A stretch of 64,000 nucleotides of DNA from Corynebacterium tuberculostearicum SK141 (GCF_000175635.1 NZ_ACVP01000012.1:62001-126000), one strand, 5' to 3'. Positions 51,501 through 59,925 are shown, counted from the stretch's first letter. Numbers and translations: made by a program. Notes: generated by a model not told the origin, from the sequence alone.

Positions 51501-51620
51501 GATATCTTGGACGGTAAGACGCAGCTGGCCGGCGCCGTGGTGGGCGAAGGCGAGGGCTGGCTCACGGAGCTAGACCCAGATCAGCTGGCCGCACTCATGA
51601 GCTACCGGGGGAGGGAGTAA
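48597..51620 (+). CDS. SNF2-family DEAD/DEAH helicase
   Basis: A 1007-residue DNA translocase of the bacterial SNF2 group. The first 530 residues are a lineage-specific N-terminal region (WIEQVEGHKIVMPNAVPEG, LTHFITHEVDKLKASGV, LVDYNWRMSVGDVELTEEE). The motor follows: ADDMGLGKTLQLL (Walker A, about 555), VVAPTSVVGNWARE, VLDEAQAIKN (DEAQ box, about 657), ALTGTPVENRLSE, then the helicase C lobe with FLHGGVSKNKRDQM and TDRAFRIGQRRNVQVYK. It heads a four-gene unit with a SWIM protein, SbcD-like nuclease and SbcC-like ATPase, pointing to work on DNA ends or protein-DNA complexes. Confidence 0.88.
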   Translation: MASYLVHGLWLPVTGLGLWIEQVEGHKIVMPNAVPEGTFPPAVESILAKKSFRNRARVSLRTPKGKDVSLMVPMAMFGPEEAVAALAQMEHLNHKPPATIAPDLQWLIHAYSGLCKFVRAGRVTFRLAYQANEWFPMWQLASGLGERGWLAEMMAAAPGILHVNNRALSDDMADELTHWIAFRELRPVAEAPRPMPWHEFARALLDTRPIRRGRSQLLRGLNEWKNSIYEVELQLVYIVEEPLDVDPDAAKWPVRVRVRSGTDSPRPVSAQSLDRASVEKLREAHRKAVRIAPTLGETAQLPQPGDGDWDVYLETHQLTHFITHEVDKLKASGVTVMLPKAWAQMETKAKLETHEARDPAEAATKKHIGMNKLVDYNWRMSVGDVELTEEEMEDLVNSKSGLIQLRGKWVMADKQVVSQVSGYMDALREKAIARKKKELEQLAASAEMAKQLDQPGWEALMADVERRRQEFNEGGEEHEQVTVAELRELALESMTQEPIEFTGSTWHTALLGGVDKVAPERVEIPASVHAELREYQRRGVDWLYWMSRSGIGAVLADDMGLGKTLQLLSLLAVEKDRGEQTGPTLVVAPTSVVGNWAREAQRFVPDFKVMVQHGPSRPRGEDFLKEASECDLVITTYGTVGRDFKDMGEVGWQRVVLDEAQAIKNSATRSSKAVRSLPSEHRVALTGTPVENRLSEMRSILDFCNPGVLGTASFFRNHFAKAIERNNDEEMSERLRQLTAPFILRRVKTDPNIIDDLPEKSEQILTVSMTTEQAALYKALVNQVKKDLQEATGINKRGLVLASLTRIKQICNHPAHYLGDNSPVTLKGKHRSGKVKELMRIVDEATESGERLLVFTQYKAFGDILQPYLSDQLGRDIPFLHGGVSKNKRDQMVEDFQSEDGPPAMILSLKAGGTGLNLTAASIVVHMDRWWNPAVENQATDRAFRIGQRRNVQVYKMITAGTLEESIQDILDGKTQLAGAVVGEGEGWLTELDPDQLAALMSYRGRE

Positions 51621-51623
51621 TCC

Positions 51624-52445
51624 ATGGCCGTCAAAGGCGACGACAACGTTATCTATGCCAATTTTGGCACTCGCAAGCGGGTAAGCACCCCGGCCGAGGT
51701 CAATCACGTGGACCGCAGCGGGCGCATCCTGTCCACTACCGCATCGCGTATTGCGGCCTTTACCTCGCAGGGCGCGGATCGTGGCAGAATTACCCGCGGC
51801 CGCCAGTATGCCGAGGGCGGACACGTCGTGGGCCTCGAGGTGCGCAATGGCGCCATCCATGGCCGCGTGGCCGGCTCCCAGAACGAGCCCTTTGCGGTGC
51901 TCATCCAGCTGCCGTACCGCAATAACGACGATATTGCCCAGCTGGCCACCGAATTCGCCCGCACCCCCAATTCCGTGGCCAACGCGCGCAAGGGCATGCT
52001 TTCCGACGCCGCCTTGGACACCCTCTTCGCCCCCGAGGCCGAAGACCTCCGCTTGACCTGTGATTGTCCGGATGGCGAGTACGTGTGCAAGCACATCGTG
52101 GCGGTGGGCGATAAGCTCGCCACCCGCGCTGATGCGGACCCGGCCGTCATCTTTAATATGCGCGGGCTGGACTTTGCCCGGCTGGAGCGCATGGTCTTAG
52201 AGCAGGCCAAGACGGTCAGCCGCGAAAGCTTTACCCCGAGCGACCTGTCCGAGGAAGAAAAGAATGAGATTTTCTGGAACGGCCGCGAGCTACCGAAGCT
52301 GCCGCAGCCCAAGGTAGCCCCAGCCATCGATGACTCCGATCCGGACCTGTTGCGCAAGGCCATGCGCTCGGTTTCACACACCAATCTGGATCTCCTGCGC
52401 GCGGTATCCGATATTGAAGACCTCTACTATCACCTCTCGCACTAA
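51624..52445 (+). CDS. SWIM zinc-finger protein
   Basis: A 273-residue protein with the SWIM motif C-x-C-x6-C-x-H at C146, C148, C155 and H157 (TCDCPDGEYVCKHIVAVG). The N-terminal region (FGTRKRVSTPAEVNHVDRSG, then RGRQYAEGGHVVGLEVRNG) is the usual companion domain that contacts DNA. SWIM proteins commonly lie next to bacterial SNF2 helicases and are thought to form a complex with them. It starts 3 nt after the helicase stop and abuts the next gene, so translation is coupled. Confidence 0.85.
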   Translation: MAVKGDDNVIYANFGTRKRVSTPAEVNHVDRSGRILSTTASRIAAFTSQGADRGRITRGRQYAEGGHVVGLEVRNGAIHGRVAGSQNEPFAVLIQLPYRNNDDIAQLATEFARTPNSVANARKGMLSDAALDTLFAPEAEDLRLTCDCPDGEYVCKHIVAVGDKLATRADADPAVIFNMRGLDFARLERMVLEQAKTVSRESFTPSDLSEEEKNEIFWNGRELPKLPQPKVAPAIDDSDPDLLRKAMRSVSHTNLDLLRAVSDIEDLYYHLSH

Positions 52446-53564
52446 ATGACTGCTACCACGTTTATCCATACCTCCGATTTTCAGCTAGGCATGACCCGAT
52501 GGTTTTTGCAGGGCGAGGCCCAAGGCCGATTTAATGATGACCGCGAGGCCGCGATCATGCGGCTGGGCGAGCTGGCCGAGGACACCGGGGCGGAATTCAT
52601 CGTCGTAGCCGGCGATGTCTTTGAACACAATTCCCTCTCCCGCGAAATCCTCGCCCGCGCCACGGAAATGTTCAAGCGCCTGCCGGTGCCAGTCTATGTC
52701 CTGCCCGGCAACCACGACCCGCTGGTGGCGGATTCGGTGTTTTATAAGACCAGCGCGGACAACGTCCACGTCATCGCAGACTCGGAGCCCATCGAGGTCG
52801 CACCCGGCGTGGAACTGGTTGGCGCGCCGTACCTTTCCAAGCGCGCGAATCACGACTTGGTCCGCCAAGCGCTCGAACCCTTGGAGCCGGCCGCGGGCAT
52901 CCGCATCGCCGTCGGCCACGGCCAGGTGGACTCCCGCTCCGGCGAGGATGACGCCGATACCATCGACCTTGCTTTCGTCGAGGACTGCCTGGACCGCGGG
53001 GTGATCGACTACCTGGCGCTGGGTGATACCCACTCCACCGCCAGCCTCGGCACCACCGGACGGGTGTGGTTCTCCGGTAGCCCGGAGACCACGGACTATA
53101 AGGAAACGAGTACTGGTGGCGGCGAATCCGATTCCGGCAATGCGTTGGTGGTGCGCGTGGGGGATAAGGTGGACGTCGATAAGCGCCGCATTGGCCGCTG
53201 GACCTTTGAAGCCCTCGACGCTGCCGTGGATTCCGCCGAAGACGTGGAACGCTTCCTTGCGCGCCTAGGCGAGTACCCCGATAAGGTGCGCACGGCCGTG
53301 AAATATAGCCTGCGCGGCACGCTCGGCGTCGCGGCCCATGCCCGCCTGCAGCGCGGACTGGACGAGTATGAGGCCGTATTTGCGTCCCTGCGCCCGCGTG
53401 AGCGCACCATGGACCTTTACCTGGAACCCAGCGAAGAGGAATTGGCCAGCCTCGATATCTCCGGCTACGCGGCCGAGGCGCTGCATGAACTATTGGATAA
53501 CCGTGAGGATCCCGTCGCCCGCGACGCCGCCAACCTGCTATTCCGCTTGGAGGGACAGTCCTAA
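52446..53564 (+). CDS. SbcD/Mre11-like metallophosphoesterase
   Basis: A 372-residue calcineurin-fold nuclease. Metal-binding blocks are HTSDFQLG (D11), VVAGDVFEHN (D57), LPGNHDP (N89, H90), VGHGQVD (H158) and ALGDTHST (H196). In SbcD/Mre11 the first block reads D-x-H; here the histidine is Gln (Q13), which may weaken one metal site. The last 120 residues form the capping domain. It abuts the SWIM gene and its TAA overlaps the next ATG (TAATG). With the ATPase that follows it should form a DNA-end-processing complex. Confidence 0.82.
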   Translation: MTATTFIHTSDFQLGMTRWFLQGEAQGRFNDDREAAIMRLGELAEDTGAEFIVVAGDVFEHNSLSREILARATEMFKRLPVPVYVLPGNHDPLVADSVFYKTSADNVHVIADSEPIEVAPGVELVGAPYLSKRANHDLVRQALEPLEPAAGIRIAVGHGQVDSRSGEDDADTIDLAFVEDCLDRGVIDYLALGDTHSTASLGTTGRVWFSGSPETTDYKETSTGGGESDSGNALVVRVGDKVDVDKRRIGRWTFEALDAAVDSAEDVERFLARLGEYPDKVRTAVKYSLRGTLGVAAHARLQRGLDEYEAVFASLRPRERTMDLYLEPSEEELASLDISGYAAEALHELLDNREDPVARDAANLLFRLEGQS

Positions 53565-56149
53565 TGCGCATCCACCGCCTAGAACTCACCAACGTTCGCG
53601 GCATTGAGCACCTGGTCCTCGATGAGCTGCCCGAGACCGGCGTCGTGGTCATCCATGGCGAGAACGAAGCCGGCAAGTCCACCATCGTGGAGGCACTCGA
53701 CGTGGTGCTCACCGAAAAGCACAGCGGCCGCTCCAAGCGCATTCGCTCCCTGCAACCGGTGGGCAAGGACGTTGCCCCGGAAGTTACGGCCGAGCTGAGC
53801 GTAGGGGAGTACCGCTTCCGCATTGCCAAGCGTTGGCTATCAAAGAAATCCTGCGAGCTGAATATTTCTTCCCCACGGCCGGCGCAATTTACCGGCAGCC
53901 AGGCCGACGATGAACTGGAGCGTATCCTTTCAGAACACTTGGATCGCTCGCTTGTCGACGCCCTCTTTATGCGCCAAGACGACACCGGCGAGGCCATCTC
54001 AGCCGTCGGCATTCCCAGCCTGACCCGCGCGCTCGAGCGCGAATCCGGCCTGGCCGAGGACGAGGTCTCCGGCGACGATTCCGCGCTGCTGGCCCGCGTG
54101 GACAAGGAATATCAGCGCTATTTCACCGCGGCGAAGGGTAACCCGGCCGGCGAGTACAAGGAATCCGCCGCAGCGCTAGCCCGCGCCGAAGAAGAATACA
54201 CTGAGGCCACTCGCGTGCTGCGCGAGCTCGACTCCGTGGTCGAGCGCTACGAGCAACTCGAGCGCGACCAAGCCGCCGCTGAAGCAGAGCTCCCCGCCGC
54301 CCGCGCCGATCTCACCGACAAACAGGCGCAGGCCGAGGAAGCCGCCACCGCGCAGGCCACCCTAGACTCCCATAAGGCCACCCTCGCCCGTGCTTCAGAG
54401 GATCTTGCCCGTGCGCAAGCCGTCGTCACCGAGCGCGCCGAGCTCGTCACCGCGGCTGAGGAATCTGTCAGGGCCACCGAGGCTGCCCAGTACAAGCTCA
54501 TCGCCGCCCAGGACAAGGCGAAAGAAGAAGCCGCGGCCAAGGAATCGCTAGAGAAGCAACTAGCGGAGGCCAAAGAGGACTATGCTGCGGCTCGTAGCAC
54601 ACTTAAGCAAGCGCGTCGCCAGCAAGATAAGCAGAAGTTTGAGCAGCTCAGTGCCCGGCTAGAAGCGCTTGACGCCCTTGCCGCCGAGGCGGATCAAGCC
54701 CGCGCCGTCGTTGCGCAGCGCGGCCGCGAGGTGACCGCGGCCGATATCACCGGTTTGCATAAGGCGGACTCGGCCCTTTCGGTAGCAGAGCGCCTGCACG
54801 AGGCTGCGGCCGCCAAGGTGCATTTTTCTGGGCCGGCGGGTTCTACCATTCGCGTCGATGGCGAGGACATCGAGGTGGGGGAGGACACCGCCGTCGAGCT
54901 TGTCGATTCCCGCGTAATCACCATCGGCGATATCACCGCCCGCTTCTCGGCCGGTTCCTATTCCGCGGAGGACACCCAGCGCGATGTGGAACAGGCCCGC
55001 ACCCGGCTGCACGAGCTGCTCGATACCCTCGGCGTAGGTTCAGTGGCTGCGGCCGAAGAAGCCCATGAGACGCACCGTGCGCAGAACGACGACCTCGATG
55101 CCGCCACCCGCGCCCTTGCCGCGGAACTGGGACCGGATGATTTGGGTGAGCTGCGCGCCCAGCATATTGCGCTGGCTGAGAAGATCGCAGACCTTGCGGA
55201 CGGGGAGGAGCTAGACCTCGCCGCCGCCGAAGCCGCGGAGGAAGATGCTAGCGAAAAGGTCGATGCGCTCGACCGCGAGCTTGTGCCGTATCGCGAAAGC
55301 CGCCTTGCTCACGAGGTGGTGCGCCTAGATGCCGAGCTGGACGCCGCCCGCGAAAATGCGCAGCGCGTGACTCGAGACCTTTCCTCCGCGCGTGAACACG
55401 CCGCCGACGGGGACCTGCGTGCCGAGGTTATCCGCCTGGAATCCGTAGTGGCGGACTTGCGTGGGCAACTGGATCAGATGGAAGCTGTGGACCTTAAGAC
55501 CGCCAACTCCTTGGTGGAAGGCGCTCAATCCCATCTGGATTACCTCACCGAACGCATACAGCGCTGCGAGGTGGACCTCGGCCGGCTCTCTAGCGAGGTG
55601 AACTTCCACTCCGGTGCCGCCGAGCGCGCACAGCAGGCCACCGCGGCGGTAGATATGGCTCGGGCGGTGTACGAGAGCGTCGACAAGCGCGCCCAAGCAG
55701 CCCGTTACCTCCGCGAAATATTGCTCAAGCACCGCGATGCCGCCCGCCAGCGCTACGCCGCGCCCTTCGTGGCTGCGCTCTCACAGTTGGCGCGCACTGT
55801 TTATGGTGGCGAAATCACCTTTGAACTCGATGAAGATCTACGTGTCATCGCTCGCACTCAGGACAATGAGACGGTAAGTCTGGCTAGCCTTTCTGGTGGT
55901 GCCCGCGAGCAATTGGCCATCCTCACCCGCTTTGCCATTGCACAATTAGTGGGGGCGGAGTCGGTACCGGTCATCGTCGACGATGCGCTGGGTTCTACTG
56001 ACGCGCACCGTCTGCAACTAATGGCCACGCTCTTTTCCCATGTCGGCCGGGATAATCAGGTATTGGTCTTTACCTGCATGCCAGAGCGCTACTCCCGGGT
56101 GCCGGGACGCGACGAGCGCGACATAGCTTCCCTCAAAGGGGTAATCTAG
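53564..56149 (+). CDS. SbcC/Rad50-like SMC-type ATPase without a zinc hook
   Basis: An 861-residue ABC-type ATPase. The N-terminal head carries Walker A HGENEAGKSTIVEA (31-44); the C-terminal head has the signature SLSGGAREQLAIL and Walker B VPVIVDDALGSTD. Between them run two long coiled coils (about 190-390 and 470-760) rich in Ala, Glu and Arg. Rad50/SbcC proteins dimerise by a C-x-x-C zinc hook at the apex; none exists here. In its place is a 48-residue beta-rich insert (about 419-466, FSGPAGSTIRVDGEDIEVGE). It overlaps the SbcD-like gene by one base and is followed 5 nt later by a MarR gene. Confidence 0.82.
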   Translation: MRIHRLELTNVRGIEHLVLDELPETGVVVIHGENEAGKSTIVEALDVVLTEKHSGRSKRIRSLQPVGKDVAPEVTAELSVGEYRFRIAKRWLSKKSCELNISSPRPAQFTGSQADDELERILSEHLDRSLVDALFMRQDDTGEAISAVGIPSLTRALERESGLAEDEVSGDDSALLARVDKEYQRYFTAAKGNPAGEYKESAAALARAEEEYTEATRVLRELDSVVERYEQLERDQAAAEAELPAARADLTDKQAQAEEAATAQATLDSHKATLARASEDLARAQAVVTERAELVTAAEESVRATEAAQYKLIAAQDKAKEEAAAKESLEKQLAEAKEDYAAARSTLKQARRQQDKQKFEQLSARLEALDALAAEADQARAVVAQRGREVTAADITGLHKADSALSVAERLHEAAAAKVHFSGPAGSTIRVDGEDIEVGEDTAVELVDSRVITIGDITARFSAGSYSAEDTQRDVEQARTRLHELLDTLGVGSVAAAEEAHETHRAQNDDLDAATRALAAELGPDDLGELRAQHIALAEKIADLADGEELDLAAAEAAEEDASEKVDALDRELVPYRESRLAHEVVRLDAELDAARENAQRVTRDLSSAREHAADGDLRAEVIRLESVVADLRGQLDQMEAVDLKTANSLVEGAQSHLDYLTERIQRCEVDLGRLSSEVNFHSGAAERAQQATAAVDMARAVYESVDKRAQAARYLREILLKHRDAARQRYAAPFVAALSQLARTVYGGEITFELDEDLRVIARTQDNETVSLASLSGGAREQLAILTRFAIAQLVGAESVPVIVDDALGSTDAHRLQLMATLFSHVGRDNQVLVFTCMPERYSRVPGRDERDIASLKGVI

Positions 56150-56154
56150 GTCCC

Positions 56155-56661
56155 ATGCCTTATCAAACTCGCTGGTTAAACGACGAAGAACAGGAGCTAT
56201 GGCGCCTGTTGCTTGCCGCTGTGCGCAAAATAGATAGGGGAATGGATGAAACGCTGAAAGCCGGCGGGGAAGTCTCTGCCTCCGAGTTTGCCGTCCTAGT
56301 CGCTCTTTCAGAGGCACCTGAACAGCGCCTGCGCCTGCGCGAGTTGTGCACACAGCTGGAGTGGGACCGCTCTAGGGCCTCGCACCAGGTAACCCGAATG
56401 GAAAAGCGCGGCCTATTGTTTAAGGAACCGGACGAGGACGATGCCCGCGGTATCAATGTGTGCGTAACGCACGCCGGTTTAGAACACCTACGCCGCGCCG
56501 CCCCCGAACACGTGGAATCAGTGCGGCGCATGGTCTTTGATCACTTGCAGCCCGAGGATATCCCGGCGCTTAAGCGCTTTTTCGCCGGAGTTGTGCAGGT
56601 GACTAACCTGCCAGGCTACGAGGGGTATGTGCCGGATTCACTACTACACGGAAAGGATTAA
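56155..56661 (+). CDS. MarR-family transcriptional regulator
   Basis: A 168-residue DNA-binding protein. The winged helix runs from about 45 to 110: ASEFAVLVALSEAPEQRLRL, ELCTQLEWDRSRASHQVTRM (recognition helix) and the wing KEPDEDDARGINVCVT. Dimerisation helices flank it. Length and the LNDEEQELWRLLLAAVRKID start are typical. It begins 5 nt after the SbcC-like gene and could regulate the whole unit, though no operator is obvious upstream of the SNF2 gene. MarR proteins usually respond to small aromatic ligands or oxidants. Confidence 0.85.
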   Translation: MPYQTRWLNDEEQELWRLLLAAVRKIDRGMDETLKAGGEVSASEFAVLVALSEAPEQRLRLRELCTQLEWDRSRASHQVTRMEKRGLLFKEPDEDDARGINVCVTHAGLEHLRRAAPEHVESVRRMVFDHLQPEDIPALKRFFAGVVQVTNLPGYEGYVPDSLLHGKD

Positions 56662-56666
56662 GCTCC

Positions 56667-56966
56667 ATGATGGGCCAAGAGCTCTTTGAGCACCCAAAAA
56701 AGCAATATAAAACCTACGGCATCACCGCGTTAGAGGAGCTTAGCCCGCGAATCGGTGACCCCGAGGCGCACTTGGAGGATACGGCTAGCGCAGAACAAGT
56801 CGCCGCAATGGAGGAGGCACTAGAGGCGTACCCAGACTCCGCGCTGACCTACGACCAAGACACCGAGCTGTGGATCGTTGGCGCAGAAGAGGATATTGAG
56901 CGCATGCTCGCGGATCGCGAGTCTTTCGTAGAAGCGTTGCTTAATAACGAGGACCCAGGTATCTAA
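56667..56966 (+). CDS. Hypothetical protein
   Basis: A 99-residue acidic soluble protein (QELFEHPKKQYKTYGITALE ... DTELWIVGAEEDIERMLADR). Predicted mixed alpha/beta; no recognised family. It begins 5 nt after the MarR stop, with two consecutive ATG codons, and is probably the last gene of the SNF2-led unit. The coding potential and tight spacing make it real; the function is unknown. Confidence 0.6.
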   Translation: MMGQELFEHPKKQYKTYGITALEELSPRIGDPEAHLEDTASAEQVAAMEEALEAYPDSALTYDQDTELWIVGAEEDIERMLADRESFVEALLNNEDPGI

Positions 56967-57074
56967 GTGCCGAATTTCGGCGTCAATCAAAAGTGCGAGG
57001 AATGCGGCCTTGCGGGCACTTAACTGTTAAGATATCCGTAGTTAATCCTCGGTGGATCGAAAGGTTTTATCATT

Positions 57075-57278
57075 ATGAACGAGCGTGAGGCTCAGGAACA
57101 GCGCGAAGCAGCAGCTCGCGATAAGGGCAATGGCTGGGTTCCCGTATTCCTTCAGTGGATCCCTTCCATGCTGCTAGCCGTAGTGATGTTGGCTGCCATG
57201 TTCTTCGGTATGTACTACATCGAGCACGGCACCTTGGACATCACCCAGCCGATCACCAACGAGTTCATTACTCAGTAG
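57075..57278 (+). CDS. Small single-span membrane protein
   Basis: A 67-residue protein: a charged N-terminus (NEREAQEQREAAARDKGNG), one membrane helix (WIPSMLLAVVMLAAMFFGMYY) and a short outer tail. GAAAGG lies about 10 nt before the ATG. Unknown function. A strong bidirectional terminator follows. Confidence 0.6.
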   Translation: MNEREAQEQREAAARDKGNGWVPVFLQWIPSMLLAVVMLAAMFFGMYYIEHGTLDITQPITNEFITQ

Positions 57279-57295
57279 CTTCGGCACATAGAAGA

Positions 57296-57330
57296 ATCCG
57301 GCTCCCCCTGCATAGGGCGGGGAGCCGGAT
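57296..57330. terminator. Bidirectional intrinsic terminator
   Basis: ATCCGGCTCCCC (57296-57307) and GGGGAGCCGGAT (57319-57330) form a perfect 12-bp stem. AATTTTATTT follows on the plus strand. It separates the small membrane gene from the convergent ABC permease gene. Confidence 0.88.
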
Positions 57331-57334
57331 AATT

Positions 57335-58501
57335 TTATTTGCCCAGGGCTTGGCGCCAGGTCATCTTGCGGCCATTGTTCAAAATGGCGCGGCGGTAGAT
57401 GCGACCGACCAGCACGATAATCAGTGCGGTCACCACAGCCATGAGCACATAGCTAGCTAGCAAGCCCAACCAGCTGAGGTTGCCCCCGGCCACCTGCATC
57501 GGAGCGACCAGCATGGACACCGGTGGCAACCAGGTCATTACCTGCATCCACGTGGCATCCAAGTGCATCCAGCCGAACATTGGTACATACATGGTGGCAA
57601 AGACGAGGAACAGGATGGGTGCCTGCGTGGACTGGAGATCCTCGGTGCGCTGCACCATCGAGCCGGCTGCAGCGTAGAGGCTGCCAAAGAAAAGCAGACC
57701 TAGAATCTCGCCAACAAGGAGGACCGCTACCAAGCCATAGTCCAGCTCGAGGTCACTAGCCAGACCGGACGTAGCAAGCGAGATCGCGCCACCGCCCAGG
57801 ATGAGGAGGGTGGCCAAGAAACCGATGATGGTATTGCCCAAAATCTTGCCGGCCAAAAAGTCCACCGGGCGTACGGAAGACAAGATAATTTCCACCACGC
57901 GGGAGGACTTTTCCTCCGTGACGCGGCCACCAATTAAGCCGGCGAAGGTCATGACGGAAAAGACGACCACCATTGCGCCAATGAGGACCGTGGCTACGCC
58001 GGCCATCTTTTGCTCCGTGCCGTCTTCTTCTTCTAAGTTCACCTGATTGACCGTGGTCGAGGGGGTAGCCTTTTCTAACTCTTGCGGGTCAATATTGAGC
58101 GTATCCAGCGCCGTTGCTTGTGCTTGGGAAGCAACGATTTGGTTGACCGTGGTAGTTACCGCGGCAGGCGTATCGCCCTTGCTGAGGAGATCCCAGCCGG
58201 CGTTCTCTGCCGGTACTAGGGCGGCATCGGCCTCGTCATTTTCCACCAATTGCTGGGCTTCCGCGCGGTCTTTTGCCTCTGTGGCATCAATACCGGAATC
58301 ATCAAAGGCAGACGCTTCCATCCCCACGATGGCTACGGAATCAGGTTCGTCATCGCCGCTGAAGAAATTGATAGCAATGGGTGCGATAATGGCGCCGAGG
58401 ATAAGCAGCAGCATTGTGCCCACTACCATCTTCGACTTCAGTGCGACTGCCATCTCACGCTTGGCTACAACCCCGATGGTCTTCATTGCGGAATACTGCA
58501 T
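57335..58501 (-). CDS. ABC-2 type exporter permease (NatB-like)
   Basis: A 388-residue membrane protein. After KREMAVALKSKMVVGTMLLL (first helix) comes a large extracellular domain of about 130 residues, then five more helices (for example VLIGAMVVVFSVMTFAGLIG and IGFLATLLILGGGAISLA). GGRVTEEKSSRVVEIILSSV is the conserved coupling region of ABC-2 exporters of the NatB kind. Its ATPase partner lies immediately upstream, 3 nt away. NatAB-type pumps export sodium or antimicrobial peptides and drugs; the substrate here is unknown. The TipAS regulator nearby suggests drug export. Confidence 0.85.
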   Translation of the reverse strand: MQYSAMKTIGVVAKREMAVALKSKMVVGTMLLLILGAIIAPIAINFFSGDDEPDSVAIVGMEASAFDDSGIDATEAKDRAEAQQLVENDEADAALVPAENAGWDLLSKGDTPAAVTTTVNQIVASQAQATALDTLNIDPQELEKATPSTTVNQVNLEEEDGTEQKMAGVATVLIGAMVVVFSVMTFAGLIGGRVTEEKSSRVVEIILSSVRPVDFLAGKILGNTIIGFLATLLILGGGAISLATSGLASDLELDYGLVAVLLVGEILGLLFFGSLYAAAGSMVQRTEDLQSTQAPILFLVFATMYVPMFGWMHLDATWMQVMTWLPPVSMLVAPMQVAGGNLSWLGLLASYVLMAVVTALIIVLVGRIYRRAILNNGRKMTWRQALGK

Positions 58502-58504
58502 GGC

Positions 58505-59404
58505 TTAGGCCTCCTCATTCTGGTTGCTGGTGACGACGTCCTGGAAAAGCTCGGTCAGGTCTGGGATCTTGCGGCCGAAGGAATGCACCGGGCCTGCGGC
58601 AACGGCTGCCTGCAGGATTGTCTGATCATCTACGGCGGGACCGGCTTGGAGTACTACGGCATCGGCAGTTTCTGCCACCAGCTCCGTGCCTTCCGGATAC
58701 CAGCCGCGCGCTGGGGTAGCGACCTCGAAGCGAGGCGGGCCTTGGCTGCGCAGCTTATCGACGCCCCCTTCGGCCACCATATGCCCCTTCGTCACAATGC
58801 CCACGCGGTCACACAAGCGCTGCACCAGGTCCAACTGGTGCGAGGAGAAAATGACGGGCACGCCGCGATTGGCGCGCTCGCGCAGCATGTCCGACATGAC
58901 GTTGACCGCAACCGGGTCTAGGCCGGAGAAGGGCTCGTCCAGAATCAGCATGTCAGGATCATGGATGAGGGAGGCCGCCAGCTGCACCCTCTGCTGGTTG
59001 CCCAAAGACAGGTCATCGAGCTTATCGTTCATGCGCTCGCCCAGCCCTAACTGTTCAAGGAGCTCAGTGCCGGCGCGCTTGGCGGCGGGTTTATCCATTC
59101 CGTGCAGGGTGCCGAGGAAGACCAGCTGGCTAAGCAACGGTTCCTTTCCATAGAGGCCGCGCTCTTCCGGCATATAGCCAATGCGGCGGCGATTATCGTC
59201 ATTAATTGGGGCGTTATCGAAATAGACTTCGCCGGAGTCTTTCGCCAGCACACCAAGCGCAATGCGCATGGTGGTGGACTTTCCGGCGCCGTTGGATCCG
59301 ACGAAACCGAAGATTTCGCCGTCACTAACGCTAAAGGTCATATCCCGCAGGGCTTGAGTCTCCCCGAAGGACTTATTGAGGTGGTCGATGGTCAAGGTGG
59401 GCAT
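58505..59404 (-). CDS. ABC transporter ATP-binding protein (NatA-like)
   Basis: A 299-residue ATPase. Walker A GSNGAGKSTTMRIALG (36-51), signature LSLGNQQRVQLAASLIHDP and Walker B MLILDEPFSGLDPVAVNV are complete, with YMPEERGLYG as the Q-loop region and a switch histidine in SSHQLDLVQRLCD. The C-terminal 80 residues are the extension found in NatA/DrrA-like proteins. It lies between the permease and a small membrane protein on the same strand, with 2-3 nt gaps, so all three form an operon. Confidence 0.9.
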   Translation of the reverse strand: MPTLTIDHLNKSFGETQALRDMTFSVSDGEIFGFVGSNGAGKSTTMRIALGVLAKDSGEVYFDNAPINDDNRRRIGYMPEERGLYGKEPLLSQLVFLGTLHGMDKPAAKRAGTELLEQLGLGERMNDKLDDLSLGNQQRVQLAASLIHDPDMLILDEPFSGLDPVAVNVMSDMLRERANRGVPVIFSSHQLDLVQRLCDRVGIVTKGHMVAEGGVDKLRSQGPPRFEVATPARGWYPEGTELVAETADAVVLQAGPAVDDQTILQAAVAAGPVHSFGRKIPDLTELFQDVVTSNQNEEA

Positions 59405-59406
59405 GT

Positions 59407-59925
59407 CTAGTCCTCCGAGGTGTGGTTGAAGGTCAGTGCGTATCCGACAGCGGGCAGGGTAGCAGAGATGAAGTAGCTAAAGAGCAGGAAGTAGCCAGCT
59501 CCTAGCAAATATTTGGTGCCAATAATGCCGGTAATGCCTCCGCCAATGCCTCCGCCTAGGAACCAATTGCCTACGAGGAGGGGTACAAGACCGCCGGCAA
59601 AAAGAAGCGCGGTAGACAGCTGGAAAGCCTTGCGGCGCCACTGGTCGAGGACCCGAGCCTCGTACTCATCAAGAGAGGACAGCGGCTTGCGGTCTTTGGA
59701 ATCAATTGATACCCGCAGAATGGTGCACGGAATGCAAGAGAGCACCATTGTTATAGACATTCCTAACAGTGCCCAGTAAGAAGAAAGCGCCAATGCGAGG
59801 ATGAGGAAAATCGCGGATACGGCCACGCAGCCATACATTGACGCGATTAATCCACGGGTGGGGCCGGGCCTGCGGAACCGTTCGGCGCGGATCGTTGTTG
59901 AAACAGGGGCGTCGTTTGCTGTCAT
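59407..59925 (-). CDS. Membrane protein of the ABC exporter operon
   Basis: A 172-residue protein with four hydrophobic segments (YGCVAVSAIFLILALALS, LGMSITMVLSCIPC, ALLFAGGLVPLLVGNWFLGG, GYFLLFSYFISATLPAVGYA) and a cytoplasmic loop with basic residues between the second and third. Unknown family. ATG 59925 (MTANDAPVSTTIRAERF) is preferred; the longer frame crosses the promoter of the MerR gene. It is the first gene of the exporter operon and may be an accessory subunit. Confidence 0.62.
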   Translation of the reverse strand: MTANDAPVSTTIRAERFRRPGPTRGLIASMYGCVAVSAIFLILALALSSYWALLGMSITMVLSCIPCTILRVSIDSKDRKPLSSLDEYEARVLDQWRRKAFQLSTALLFAGGLVPLLVGNWFLGGGIGGGITGIIGTKYLLGAGYFLLFSYFISATLPAVGYALTFNHTSED

